64,000 nt of DNA from Polymorphospora lycopeni (GTDB lineage: Bacteria; Actinomycetota; Actinomycetes; Mycobacteriales; Micromonosporaceae). A program made the position numbers and the translations under genes. The notes under the pieces are model-generated. The model worked only from the letters and a program-made list of their open reading frames with translations, did no database searches and was not told the origin of the DNA. Position 1 is the stretch's first letter; each line of letters starts with the position of its first letter. The stretch is taken from the NCBI RefSeq assembly GCF_042237075.1, contig NZ_JBCGDC010000003.1, positions 72,062-136,061 of the forward strand. The letters run 5' to 3'. Positions 43,703 to 52,100 of this stretch are shown piece by piece.

Positions 43703-44635
43703 CTACGCCGGAACGCCGCGGTCGGCCACCGGCTGGTCGCAGGTTCCATCGCAGGCTGGGGCGGGGGCATCCGGGGCGGGCGACCGGTCCGGCATCCGCC
43801 GTTCCAGGTCGCTGATGATCGCGTGCAGTTGGGCCAACTGCTCCTGTACGGACGGCTCGCGCCGGTCGTCGCCGGCCGGCGGTCGGCGGCTCTGCAGCGC
43901 CGCGGCGCGTTCGTCCTGGTGCGCCTCCTGCAGGGCGGTCAGCACCAGGCCGACGAGCAGGTTCGTGAGCAGGTAGCAGGCGGCGACCATGTAGGAGACG
44001 TAGTAGAGGACCGCCCAGTCGGTCACCTGGCGGCCGGCCTGCAAAGTGTCGGTGATGCCGTCCAGCGACAGCAGGAGGAAGAGCGTCAGCATCGCCTGCC
44101 CGACCGTGCCGTACCGCTCGGGATAGGCGGTGCCGAAGAGCATCCAGCCGAGCACCGCGTAGCCGTACAGCAGCAGGGCGGTGACCAGCAGGAAGCTGCC
44201 CAGGCCGGGCAGGCTGCGCCGGATCCCGACGAAGATCACGCGCAGGCTGGGGAAGAGCCGGAACGCCCGCGCGATCCGCGCCAGGCGCAGCAGCCGCAGC
44301 ACCGTCACGTTCTCCCGTACGCCCGGAAGCAGGGGTGCGGTCACGATCACCAGGTCGAAGACGTTCCACCCGTCCCGGAAGAAGCCGGCGGGTGCCGGCA
44401 GGTGTGCCCCGAACCGGATGAGCAGTTCGAGGACGAAGTAGGCCAGGCAGGCGTACTCGATCCAGCGCAGCGCGGAGCCGGCCACCGCGACCACCGCGTC
44501 GTACGTCTCCAGGCCGAGCGCCACCGCGTTGACGCCGACCACCACGAAGCTGGCGATGTTGAACCAGGAGGCGCCGACCAGGGCCCCGCACGCCGCGGAG
44601 ATCGGATGCGACGGGGGACGGGGACTGCTCGACAT
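43703..44635 (-). CDS. Voltage-gated-type ion channel (six-span, NaChBac-like fold)
   Basis: 310 residues from ATG 44635 (GAGGAG upstream). Segments S1-S6 are visible. S4 is VLRLLRLARIARAFRLFPSL (about 113-132) with Arg at every third position. The pore between S5 and S6 aligns with NaChBac TLFQVVTLESWAS as TLFLLLSLDGITD, so the filter core is SLDGITD, with Asp for Glu and no Trp. S6 ends NLLVGLVLTALQEA, and a coiled-coil-like C-terminal tail follows (VQEQLAQLHAIISDLERR, about 270-287), as in tetrameric bacterial channels. Ion selectivity cannot be read from this unusual filter. Confidence 0.85.
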   Translation of the reverse strand: MSSSPRPPSHPISAACGALVGASWFNIASFVVVGVNAVALGLETYDAVVAVAGSALRWIEYACLAYFVLELLIRFGAHLPAPAGFFRDGWNVFDLVIVTAPLLPGVRENVTVLRLLRLARIARAFRLFPSLRVIFVGIRRSLPGLGSFLLVTALLLYGYAVLGWMLFGTAYPERYGTVGQAMLTLFLLLSLDGITDTLQAGRQVTDWAVLYYVSYMVAACYLLTNLLVGLVLTALQEAHQDERAAALQSRRPPAGDDRREPSVQEQLAQLHAIISDLERRMPDRSPAPDAPAPACDGTCDQPVADRGVPA

Positions 44636-44680
44636 GGATCTCCTCGGCGGCTCTGAACCGCAGTGGAGCTTAGGGCATGA

Positions 44681-44702
44681 CCGGTCGCCGGCCGGCGACC
44701 GG
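44681..44702. repeat. 22-bp perfect palindrome
   Basis: A perfect palindrome with arms CCGGTCGCCGG / CCGGCGACCGG, 46 bases upstream of the channel start and 199 bases upstream of the polyesterase start, between these divergent genes. It could be an operator or a hairpin; I see no matching copy elsewhere in the window. Confidence 0.5.
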
Positions 44703-44900
44703 AGCGACCACAAAGGACCGCCGTCGGGGCCGCCGGGGGCGGGTGTGCCCGGTGCCCGGACCGGCGGTCCGGGCACCGGCGTCCGGCCGTGCGCGGGCCG
44801 GGGTGGCGGAGACCGGTGGTTTCGCCGATGCGGGCGACCGGCCTCCGGCAAGAAACTGGCCGATGTCGATATATCCCCGCACGGCAGGGAGTGCAGTGAC

Positions 44901-45797
44901 ATGTCAGCCACCACCCGTCCCACCCCGACCCGCCGACCGGCCCGCGTCCTCCTCGGCCTGACCATGGTCGCCGGCCTGGTCGCCGGTACGATCGCCGCCG
45001 CCCCGGCGGCGCAGGCCGCCGACAACCCGTACGAGCGCGGCCCCGCCCCGACCAACGCCAGCGTCGAGGCCGCCCGGGGCCCGTACGCGACCTCGTCGGT
45101 CAACGTCTCCTCACTGGTCGCGACCGGCTTCGGCGGCGGCGTGATCTACTACCCGACCACGACCGCCGACGGCACGTTCGGCGCCGTCGCGATCTCGCCC
45201 GGCTTCACCGCCTACTGGTCCAGCCTGGACTGGCTCGGTCCCCGGCTGGCCTCGCAGGGCTTCGTGGTCTTCGGTATCGAGACCAACACCACGCTCGACC
45301 AGCCGGACAGCCGGGGCCGGCAACTGCTCGCCGCCCTCGACTACCTGGTCAACCGGAGTTCGGTGCGCAGCCGGGTCGACGCCTCCCGGCTGGCGGTCGC
45401 CGGTCACTCGATGGGTGGCGGCGGCTCGCTGGCGGCGGCGCGCAGCCGTCCGGATCTGAAGGCGGCCATTCCGCTGGCTCCGTGGCACACCACGAAGAGC
45501 TGGTCGACGCTGCGGGTGCCGACGCTGATCATCGGCGGCGAGTCGGACAGCGTGGCCCCGGTCGCGACCCACTCCGAGCCGTTCTACGCCAGCATCTCGG
45601 CGGCGCCGGAGAAGGCGTACCTGGAGCTCAACAATGCCAGCCACTTCTTCCCGCAGGTCTCCAACACCCCGATGGCCAAGCAGATGATCTCGTGGCTGAA
45701 GCGGTTCGTGGACAACGACACGCGGTACACGCAGTTCCTCTGCCCGGGCCCGGGCGGGCTGGCGATCGAGGAGTACCGGAACACCTGTCCGATCTAG
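44901..45797 (+). CDS. Secreted polyesterase, PET-hydrolase-like (type I actinomycete cutinase)
   Basis: 298 residues from ATG 44901. Signal peptide with RRPARVLLGLTMVAGLVAGT and AQA cleavage (about 40). The mature start NPYERGPAPTNASVEAARGP and the following SGFGGG-like GFGGGVIYYPTTT segment match the Thermobifida/LCC polyester hydrolases. Ser nucleophile in AGHSMGGGGSL (about 172-182), Asp in GGESDSVAPVATHS (about 218-231) and His in NNASHFFP (about 250-257) form the triad. Aromatic subsite residues are conserved as AISPGFTAYW and the Trp of PLAPWH. The end RFVDNDTRYTQFLCPGP to EYRNTCPI keeps the C-terminal disulfide pair. Expected substrates are cutin, short polyesters and possibly PET; activity on PET is inference. 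Confidence 0.92.
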   Translation: MSATTRPTPTRRPARVLLGLTMVAGLVAGTIAAAPAAQAADNPYERGPAPTNASVEAARGPYATSSVNVSSLVATGFGGGVIYYPTTTADGTFGAVAISPGFTAYWSSLDWLGPRLASQGFVVFGIETNTTLDQPDSRGRQLLAALDYLVNRSSVRSRVDASRLAVAGHSMGGGGSLAAARSRPDLKAAIPLAPWHTTKSWSTLRVPTLIIGGESDSVAPVATHSEPFYASISAAPEKAYLELNNASHFFPQVSNTPMAKQMISWLKRFVDNDTRYTQFLCPGPGGLAIEEYRNTCPI

Positions 45798-45931
45798 CGG
45801 ACGCCGGCCCACGATCCGGCCGCCGGCCACGATCCGGCCGCCGGCGACCGCCCGGTGACGACCGGCCGGCGGGGGAGCGACCTCCGCCGGCCGGTCGCGC
45901 CGGGCGCTGGACGTCGGTCGGTCGTCGGTCA

Positions 45932-45952
45932 TATATTGCACCCTCAGTGCAA
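45932..45952 (+). promoter_or_regulatory. Promoter -10 and TetR-type operator of the acyl-CoA dehydrogenase operon
   Basis: TATATT (45932-45937) is a good -10; TGGACG 18 bases upstream is a fair -35. The inverted repeat TTGCAC-CCTCA-GTGCAA (45936-45952) is perfect in its six-base arms and overlaps the expected transcription start. Related sites precede the ABC, SDR and TetR genes. Confidence 0.65.
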
Positions 45953-45973
45953 CTAGTCATGCGGGAGGTAGGC

Positions 45974-47158
45974 GTGTGGAAGGAACGGTTGCCCGGCCTG
46001 GTGGCCGAGTTCCTGGCCGGGCACGACCCCGGCACGCTGGGCCGTACGAGGTTTCTCCGGGCCCGGTTCGACGCCGGGCTGGCCCTGATCCACCACCCGG
46101 CCGGCCTCGGCGGCCTCGACGCGCCCCGCGAACTGCAACCGCTGGTCGACGCGGCGTTCGCCGCGGCCGGCGCCCCCGACAACGCACCCCACCGCAACGG
46201 GATCGGCCTCGGCATGGCCGCGCCGACCATCCTCCGGCACGGCGGCCCCGCCCTCCGTGAGCGGCTGCTGCGGCCGCTGTGGACCGGCGAGGAGATCTGG
46301 TGCCAGCTCTTCAGCGAGCCCGGCGCCGGCTCCGACCTCGCCTCGGTGGCCACCCGCGCGGCCCGCGTGACCGGCACCGACGGCTGGATCGTCAACGGGC
46401 AGAAGGTCTGGACCTCCATGGCCCACCGCGCCCGCTGGGGGCTGCTGCTCGCCCGGACCGACCCGGACCTGCCCAAACACCAGGGCCTGACCTACTTCGT
46501 CTGCGACATGACCGCCCCCGGTGTGGAGGTCCGCCCGCTCCGGCAGCTCACCGGCGAGGCCGAGTTCAACGAGGTCTTCCTGACCGACGTACGGCTCCCC
46601 GACGAACTGCGCCTCGGCGAGGTCGGTCAGGGCTGGCGGGTGGCGCGTACCACCCTGATGAACGAACGGGTCGCCATCGGCGGCCGGCCGGCCCCGCGCG
46701 AGGACGGCATGATCGGCGTACTCGCGCGGGCCTGGCGGGAGCGCCCCGACCGGCGTACTCCCGGGCTGCACGACGAGTTGGTCCGGCTCTGGGTCCGGGC
46801 CGAGGCGGTCCGGCTGACCGGGATGCTCGTGCGGCGACAGGCCGCCGCCGGGGACCCGGGCCCGGAGGGGTCGGCGGTCAAGCTCTCCTACGCCGCCCTC
46901 ACCCAGGCGGTCTCCGGCCTGGAACTCGACCTGCTCGGCGCGGACGGGCTGCGCTACGACGGATGGGAGATGCGGCGGCCGGACCGGGTCGACATGCTCG
47001 GCCGCACCCCCGGTTACCGCTACCTGCGTGCCCGGGGCAACTCCATCGAGGGCGGCACCTCCGAGATCCTGCGCGACATCATCGCCGAGCGCGTCCTGGG
47101 GCTGCCCGCCGGACCCCGTGCCGACCGGGACACCGCCTGGCGGGACGTTCCCCGATGA
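45974..47158 (+). CDS. Acyl-CoA dehydrogenase (FadE29-like subunit)
   Basis: 394 residues from GTG 45974 (GGGAGG upstream; ATG 45959 also possible). It shows FAD/substrate motifs of ACADs: WCQLFSEPGAGSDLASVATRA (about 111-131), WIVNGQKVWTS (about 138) and the C-terminal ARGNSIEGGTSEILRDIIAE (about 358-377). It introduces an alpha-beta double bond into an acyl-CoA. The next gene, overlapping by ATGA, is a shorter ACAD; such pairs form alpha2-beta2 enzymes in mycobacterial side-chain degradation, and that is likely here. Confidence 0.92.
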   Translation: MWKERLPGLVAEFLAGHDPGTLGRTRFLRARFDAGLALIHHPAGLGGLDAPRELQPLVDAAFAAAGAPDNAPHRNGIGLGMAAPTILRHGGPALRERLLRPLWTGEEIWCQLFSEPGAGSDLASVATRAARVTGTDGWIVNGQKVWTSMAHRARWGLLLARTDPDLPKHQGLTYFVCDMTAPGVEVRPLRQLTGEAEFNEVFLTDVRLPDELRLGEVGQGWRVARTTLMNERVAIGGRPAPREDGMIGVLARAWRERPDRRTPGLHDELVRLWVRAEAVRLTGMLVRRQAAAGDPGPEGSAVKLSYAALTQAVSGLELDLLGADGLRYDGWEMRRPDRVDMLGRTPGYRYLRARGNSIEGGTSEILRDIIAERVLGLPAGPRADRDTAWRDVPR

Positions 47159-48261
47159 GCGTCGACCCGCGGTACGACGAGGTGGAGACGCACCTGCGGG
47201 ACAGCGTACGGGCGATGCTCGCCGAGCGCGGCCCGTGGCAGGTCGTGCTGGCCAACCAGGGCCGACCCGACGACCCGGCGCTGTGGTCGCTGCTCGCCGT
47301 CGAGATGGGGCTGGCCGGGCTGGCGATCCCCGAACGGCTCGGCGGCGGTGGCGGCGGGCTGCGGGAGAACGCGGTCGTCTGCGAGGAACTGGGGCGGGCG
47401 GTGGCGCCGGTGCCCTACCTGGCGAGCGCGGTGGTCGCCACCCAGACGCTGCTGGCCTGTGCCGCGGAGGACTGGCTCGCCCGGCTCGCGGACGGCACCC
47501 GCCGGGCGGTGCTGGTGCTGCCCGTCGACACCCCGCCCGGTCCCGCCCTCGGGCCCGCCGTCGCGGCCGACGGGCGCCGGCTCACCGGCGCGGTACCCGG
47601 CGTCGCCGATGCCGGCGGTGCCGACCTGCTGCTGGTCCCGACCGTGGACGCGCTGTGGATCGTCGAGGCGGCCGGCGCCGGGGTCGACCGGTCACCGGTG
47701 GTGTCGCTGGACCAGACCCGGGCGTTGACCGACATCACCCTCGACGCGGTGCCGGCGTACCGGGTCGCGACCGGACGCCGGGCGGCCCGTGCGGTGCACT
47801 GGGGGCTGACCGCCGGGGCGGTCCTGCTCGCCGCCGAGCAGCACGGGATCGCCCGGTGGTGCCTCTCGGCGGCGGTCGACCATCTCCGGACCCGGTACCA
47901 GTTCGGCCGCCCGATCGGGCAGTTCCAGGCGCTCAGGCACCGGCTCGCCGACGCCTGGGTCGAGGTCACCCAGGCCGGGGCGGTCTCCCGGTACGCCGTC
48001 GGCGTGCTCGCCGAGGCCGATCCGGGTGCGGGGCCGGACCCCGAGGCGCGGGTGGCGGCGGCGCTGGCCCAGGCGCACTGCGGACCGGTCGCGGTCCGCC
48101 TGGCCGAGGAGTGCGTGCAGCTCCACGGCGGGCTCGGGTTCAGCTGGGAGCACCCGGCCCACCTGTACCTGAAGCGGGCCCGGACGGCCGCCGTCGCGTT
48201 CGGCGCGGCCGACCGGCACCGGGCCGCGCTGGCCGGCCTGGTCGACCTGCCGCCGGCGTGA
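47155..48261 (+). CDS. Acyl-CoA dehydrogenase (FadE28-like partner subunit)
   Basis: 368 residues from ATG 47155. The N-terminal helical domain includes MGLAGLAIPERLGGGGGGL (about 41-59). The middle beta domain is eroded: it lacks the usual EPGAGSD motif. The C-terminal domain is kept: YQFGRPIGQFQALRHRLAD (about 242-260) and CVQLHGGLGFSWEHPAHLYLKRA (about 321-343). Loss of parts of the FAD site in one subunit is typical of heteromeric ACADs, so it should work with the preceding gene product. Confidence 0.9.
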   Translation: MSVDPRYDEVETHLRDSVRAMLAERGPWQVVLANQGRPDDPALWSLLAVEMGLAGLAIPERLGGGGGGLRENAVVCEELGRAVAPVPYLASAVVATQTLLACAAEDWLARLADGTRRAVLVLPVDTPPGPALGPAVAADGRRLTGAVPGVADAGGADLLLVPTVDALWIVEAAGAGVDRSPVVSLDQTRALTDITLDAVPAYRVATGRRAARAVHWGLTAGAVLLAAEQHGIARWCLSAAVDHLRTRYQFGRPIGQFQALRHRLADAWVEVTQAGAVSRYAVGVLAEADPGAGPDPEARVAAALAQAHCGPVAVRLAEECVQLHGGLGFSWEHPAHLYLKRARTAAVAFGAADRHRAALAGLVDLPPA

Positions 48262-48289
48262 TCCCGGGTCACCCCTTCGTAACGAGGTA

Positions 48290-48345
48290 TTGACGAGCCC
48301 CGTATGAAAAGTACACTGCCAGTGTAAAAAGCAGTGGCAGTGCAA
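48290..48345 (+). promoter_or_regulatory. Promoter and TetR-type operators of the ABC importer operon
   Basis: TTGACG (48290-48295), 16 bases, TACACT (48312-48317). The -10 lies inside the perfect inverted repeat TACACTG-C-CAGTGTA (48312-48326). A second half-site CAGTGCAA follows at 48338-48345, identical to the right arm of the site at 45932-45952. Confidence 0.65.
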
Positions 48346-48389
48346 AAAGTTTCCGGACCGGTACGGGCGTGAGCGGGGGAGGAGGGCCG

Positions 48390-49298
48390 ATGGCCGACAC
48401 CACGATCGCGCGGCCGGTGCCCGGCGAGGGCCTGGCCCTGCACGGCATCGGCGTACGGTTCGGCGGCCTCGTCGCCCTCGACGACGTCTCCCTGCGGGTG
48501 CCACCCGGCCAGGTCGTCGGCGTCATCGGTCCGAACGGCGCCGGCAAGACCACCCTGTTCAACGTGATCTGCGGCTTCGTCCGCCCGGCCGCCGGGTCAC
48601 TGACCCTGCGCGGGCGGCCGCTGCACCCGCGCCCCGACCGGCTCACCCGGCTCGGCATCGCCCGTACCCTGCAGGGGGTCGGGCTCTTCGCCGGCCTCAC
48701 CGTCGCCGAGAACGTGATGGCCGGCGCCACCGGCTCCGCCCGGGCCGGATTCCTGTCCGCGCTGCTCGGACTGCGGCGCAGCGACCGGGAGGAGCGCCGG
48801 CTGCGGGCCGACGCCCTCGAACTGCTCGACGAACTCGGCGTCGCCGGCCACGCCGACGCGCTACCGGCGACCCTGCCCTACGGGCTACGCAAACGGGTCG
48901 CGCTGGCCCGCGCCCTGGCCGCCCGGCCCCGGCTGCTGCTGCTCGACGAGCCGGCCGGCGGCCTCGGTGTCGAGGAGATCGCCGAACTCGGGGAACTCGT
49001 CAGCGGCCTGCCCCGGCGCGCCGGCCGCCACCGTGACGCCGACGAACCCTGCTCCGTGCTGCTGGTCGAGCACCACATGGACCTGGTGATGTCGGTCTGC
49101 GACCAGATCATGGTGCTCGACTTCGGCCGGGTGGTCGCCACCGGCACCCCGGACCAGATCCGCGCCGACCCGGCCGTGACCGAGGCGTACCTGGGCGTCG
49201 ACGACCCGTCCGACCCGTCCGGACCGTCCGGACCGTCCGGTTCGGACGGCGCGGACCGGTCCGACAAGGACGGCGCGCGGAGCGAGGCGGCGGCATGA
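48390..49298 (+). CDS. Branched-chain-type ABC transporter ATPase (LivG-like)
   Basis: 302 residues from ATG 48390 (GGAGG upstream). Walker A GPNGAGKTT (about 49-57), the signature region LPYGLRKRVALARAL (about 161-175), LLLLDEPAGGL and the Liv-type H-loop VEHHMDLVMSVCDQIMVLD (about 232-250). The last 35 residues are a low-complexity Asp/Ser/Gly/Pro tail made by CCGTCCGGA repeats, ending in the RSEAAA junction repeat, and are probably disordered. It works with the following four genes to import a carboxylic acid or amino acid-like substrate. Confidence 0.93.
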   Translation: MADTTIARPVPGEGLALHGIGVRFGGLVALDDVSLRVPPGQVVGVIGPNGAGKTTLFNVICGFVRPAAGSLTLRGRPLHPRPDRLTRLGIARTLQGVGLFAGLTVAENVMAGATGSARAGFLSALLGLRRSDREERRLRADALELLDELGVAGHADALPATLPYGLRKRVALARALAARPRLLLLDEPAGGLGVEEIAELGELVSGLPRRAGRHRDADEPCSVLLVEHHMDLVMSVCDQIMVLDFGRVVATGTPDQIRADPAVTEAYLGVDDPSDPSGPSGPSGSDGADRSDKDGARSEAAA

Positions 49299-50026
49299 GC
49301 GAGCGTGGTGCTGTTCCGCTGCTCGAGGTGCGGGGGCTCACCGCCGGGTACGGCGCCGCCTCGGTCCTGCGTGGCATCGACCTGACCATCCGCGCCGGCA
49401 CCATCACCGCGGTGCTCGGTGCCAACGGGGCCGGAAAGACCACGCTGCTGCGTACGCTGTCCGGGCTGGTCCGTCCCACCGGCGGCCGGATCGTCCTGTC
49501 CGGTGAGGAGATCGGCGCGACCCCGGTCGAGCGGCTGGTCCGCCGGGGGATGGCCCACGTCCCCGAAGGCCGGGGCGTGGTCACCGAGCTGACCGTCGAG
49601 GAGAACCTGCGCCTCGGCGGGCTCTGGCGCCGGGACCGGGCCGACGCGAAACGCGCCCTCGACGAGGTGTACGAACTCTTCGAGCCGTTGGCCCGGCGGC
49701 GGCGGGCCAGCGGGCACCAGCTCTCCGGCGGCGAGCGGCAGATGCTCGCCCTCGGCCGGGCCCTGGTCGCCCGCCCCAGGCTGTTGCTGCTCGACGAACC
49801 GTCACTCGGCCTCGCCCCGAAGGTCACCGCCCAGATCATGGCGCTGCTCCGCGACCTGCGTGACCGGACCGGTCTGACCGTGCTCCTGGTCGAGCAGAAC
49901 GTACGCGGCGCGCTGTCCGTCGCCGACGACGGCGTCGTTCTCGCGCTCGGGCAGGTGGTGGTGACCGCCGACGCCGCCCGGCTGCGTGCGGACGACGACC
50001 TCCGGCACGCCTACCTGGGCTTCTAG
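49295..50026 (+). CDS. Branched-chain-type ABC transporter ATPase (LivF-like)
   Basis: 243 residues from ATG 49295 (ATGA overlap). Walker A GANGAGKTT (about 43-51), MAHVPEGRGVVTELTVEENL (about 85-104), typical of LivF, the signature LSGGERQMLALGRAL (about 144-158) and LLLLDEPSLGLAPKV. It pairs with the LivG-like ATPase. The start belongs to the MSER junction repeat. Confidence 0.95.
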   Translation: MSERGAVPLLEVRGLTAGYGAASVLRGIDLTIRAGTITAVLGANGAGKTTLLRTLSGLVRPTGGRIVLSGEEIGATPVERLVRRGMAHVPEGRGVVTELTVEENLRLGGLWRRDRADAKRALDEVYELFEPLARRRRASGHQLSGGERQMLALGRALVARPRLLLLDEPSLGLAPKVTAQIMALLRDLRDRTGLTVLLVEQNVRGALSVADDGVVLALGQVVVTADAARLRADDDLRHAYLGF

Positions 50027-50038
50027 GAGGGCCAGCCG

Positions 50039-50917
50039 ATGGAACGCTTCGTCTTCCTCACCGTCGACGGCCTCAGCCGGGGCGCGGTCTACGCCGCGTT
50101 CGCCCTCGCCCTGGTGCTGATCTGGCGGGCCGCCCGGGTGGTCAACTTCGCCCAGGGGGCGATGGCCGTCGCCACCGGCTACGTCGCCTACAGCGTCACC
50201 GCGGCGACCGGCTCGTACTGGCTCGGGTTCGTCGCCGCGCTCGGCGGCGGGCTGTTGCTGGGCGCCGCCGTCGAACGCGGCGTGATGCGGTTCGTCGACC
50301 ACCGGGCGCCGCTGAACGCGGTCATCGTCGCGCTCGGCCTGATCCTGCTCGTGCACGCGGTCCTCGGGATGCTCTACGGCAACGAGTTCCGGCCGGTCGG
50401 CACCCCGTTCTCCCGCGACCCGCTCACGCTGGGCGACCTGGCCCTGCTCTCGCGGTACGACCTCTTCGTCTTCGGCGCGGTCGCCGTGGTGGTGACCGGT
50501 CTCGCCCTGCTGTTCACCTACACCCCGGTCGGCCTGCGGATGCGCGCCTCGGCCTTCGCCCCCGAGGTCTCCCGGCTGCTCGGGGTCAACGTGGCCGGGA
50601 TGCTGACCCTCGGCTGGGCGCTCGCCGCCGCGGTCGGCGCCCTGGCCGGGCTGCTGGTCATCCCGACCGAGCTGGGCCTGCATCCGCACGCGATGGACCT
50701 GGTCTTCGTCTCGGCCTTCACCGCGGCCGTGGTCGGCGGCCTGGACTCCCCACCGGGTGCGGTCGTCGGCGGGCTGGTGGTCGGGCTGATCCTGTCCTAC
50801 GTCAGCGGGTACGTCGGCAGCGACACCACCCCGCTGGCGGTCCTGGTCCTGCTGCTCACCGTGCTGCTGCTGCGCCCGGCGGGCCTGTTCACCACCGGCA
50901 GAGCGAGGCAGGTGTGA
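50039..50917 (+). CDS. Branched-chain-type ABC transporter permease (LivH-like)
   Basis: 292 residues from ATG 50039 (AGGAGG upstream). About eight helices. LivH family motifs: GLSRGAVYAAFALALVLIW near the start, VVNFAQGAMAV (about 35-45) and FVSAFTAAVVGGLDSPPGAVVGG (about 222-244). Its stop overlaps the next start by GTGA. Confidence 0.94.
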   Translation: MERFVFLTVDGLSRGAVYAAFALALVLIWRAARVVNFAQGAMAVATGYVAYSVTAATGSYWLGFVAALGGGLLLGAAVERGVMRFVDHRAPLNAVIVALGLILLVHAVLGMLYGNEFRPVGTPFSRDPLTLGDLALLSRYDLFVFGAVAVVVTGLALLFTYTPVGLRMRASAFAPEVSRLLGVNVAGMLTLGWALAAAVGALAGLLVIPTELGLHPHAMDLVFVSAFTAAVVGGLDSPPGAVVGGLVVGLILSYVSGYVGSDTTPLAVLVLLLTVLLLRPAGLFTTGRARQV

Positions 50918-52008
50918 CCATTCTCCGACCACTCACCACGCCCACCACCCGGCGGGCGGGTCCGCTGCCGCGCTCCACCCTGCTGCGGCACCTGCTGCTG
51001 GCCGTCGTCGCCGGAGTCGGGCTCTTCGTCCTCACCGGGGCACTGGAGCCGTTCCGCAACTACCAGCTGGCGACGGTCGCCGCGTACCTGTGCGCGACCG
51101 CCGGGCTCACCGTCCTCACCGGACTCAACGGTCAGCTCTCCCTCGGCCACGGGGCACTGATGGCCACCGGCGCCTACACCGTGGCCCTGACCCAGAACGC
51201 GCTCGCCGACGCCGGCCGGCCCGGCGGCGGATACCTGCTCCTCTCACTCGCTCTCGGGGTGGTGGTGACGGTCGCCGCCGGTGCGGTGATCGGTGCGGCC
51301 GCCGCCCGGCTGCGCGGACCGTACCTGGCCGGGGTCACGCTCGCCGTCGCGGTCGTCGTGCCGGCGCTGACCACCACCTTCCGGGGCGTCCTCAACAGCG
51401 AGCAGGGGCTGCCGGTCCACCTGGCGCCCGCGCCGGAGGCGCTCGGACCCTACTTCCCGTACGAGCGCTGGCAGGCCTGGATCGCCGTCACCGGGGCGCT
51501 GCTGACGCTGGTGCTGCTGGCGAACCTGACCCGCAGCCGGTTCGGCCGCAACCTGCGGGCGGTCCGCGACGACGAGGTGGCGGCCCGGCTCGCCGGCATC
51601 CACGTCGGCCGTACCCAGGTGCTGGCCTTCGTGGTCAGCGCGGGCTGCGCCGGCCTCGGCGGCGGCCTGCTGGCGGTGCTGGCGCAGAGCGTCTCGCCCG
51701 GCGCCTTTTCGCTGACCCTGTCGCTGTATCTGCTGATGGCCATCGTGATCGGTGGGCTCGGCAGCCTGGCCGGCGCGCTGTGGGGTGCCCTGCTCCTGGT
51801 GGCGCTTCCGGCGGCGACCCACATGATCACGGATCTGGTGGACCCGCCGCCGGCCGTCGCGCAGCGGCTGGACGGAAACCTCTCCCTGGCGATCTTCGGA
51901 GTCACGTTGGTCGTCGTGATGATCGCCGCGCCGGGTGGTGTGCAGGGTCTGCTGCGCCGCGCCGGCCGGTTCGTCGGTGCCCGGTGGCGGGTGCCGACCG
52001 GGCGGTGA
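50914..52008 (+). CDS. Branched-chain-type ABC transporter permease (LivM-like)
   Basis: 364 residues from GTG 50914. LivM features: LTVLTGLNGQLSLGHGALMATGAY (about 69-90), VRDDEVAARLAGIHVGRTQVLAFVVSA (about 219-244) and a terminal GGLGSLAGALWGALLL region. Around ten membrane segments. It forms the translocation pore with the LivH-like protein. Confidence 0.94.
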   Translation: MTILRPLTTPTTRRAGPLPRSTLLRHLLLAVVAGVGLFVLTGALEPFRNYQLATVAAYLCATAGLTVLTGLNGQLSLGHGALMATGAYTVALTQNALADAGRPGGGYLLLSLALGVVVTVAAGAVIGAAAARLRGPYLAGVTLAVAVVVPALTTTFRGVLNSEQGLPVHLAPAPEALGPYFPYERWQAWIAVTGALLTLVLLANLTRSRFGRNLRAVRDDEVAARLAGIHVGRTQVLAFVVSAGCAGLGGGLLAVLAQSVSPGAFSLTLSLYLLMAIVIGGLGSLAGALWGALLLVALPAATHMITDLVDPPPAVAQRLDGNLSLAIFGVTLVVVMIAAPGGVQGLLRRAGRFVGARWRVPTGR

Positions 52009-52100
52009 GCCGACAGCGCACGCGCCCGTTCCACCACCATCACCACCCACCCCTCGTCAACGGTCCAGCGGACCACCGTCGGATCGAGAAAGGTCGGACG

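Noticed and set aside
45810..45845. 18-bp tandem repeat CACGATCCGGCCGCCGGC (two copies) after the polyesterase
   Set aside because: Only two copies in a GC-rich 3' region; possibly part of a terminator, but no clear function or family.
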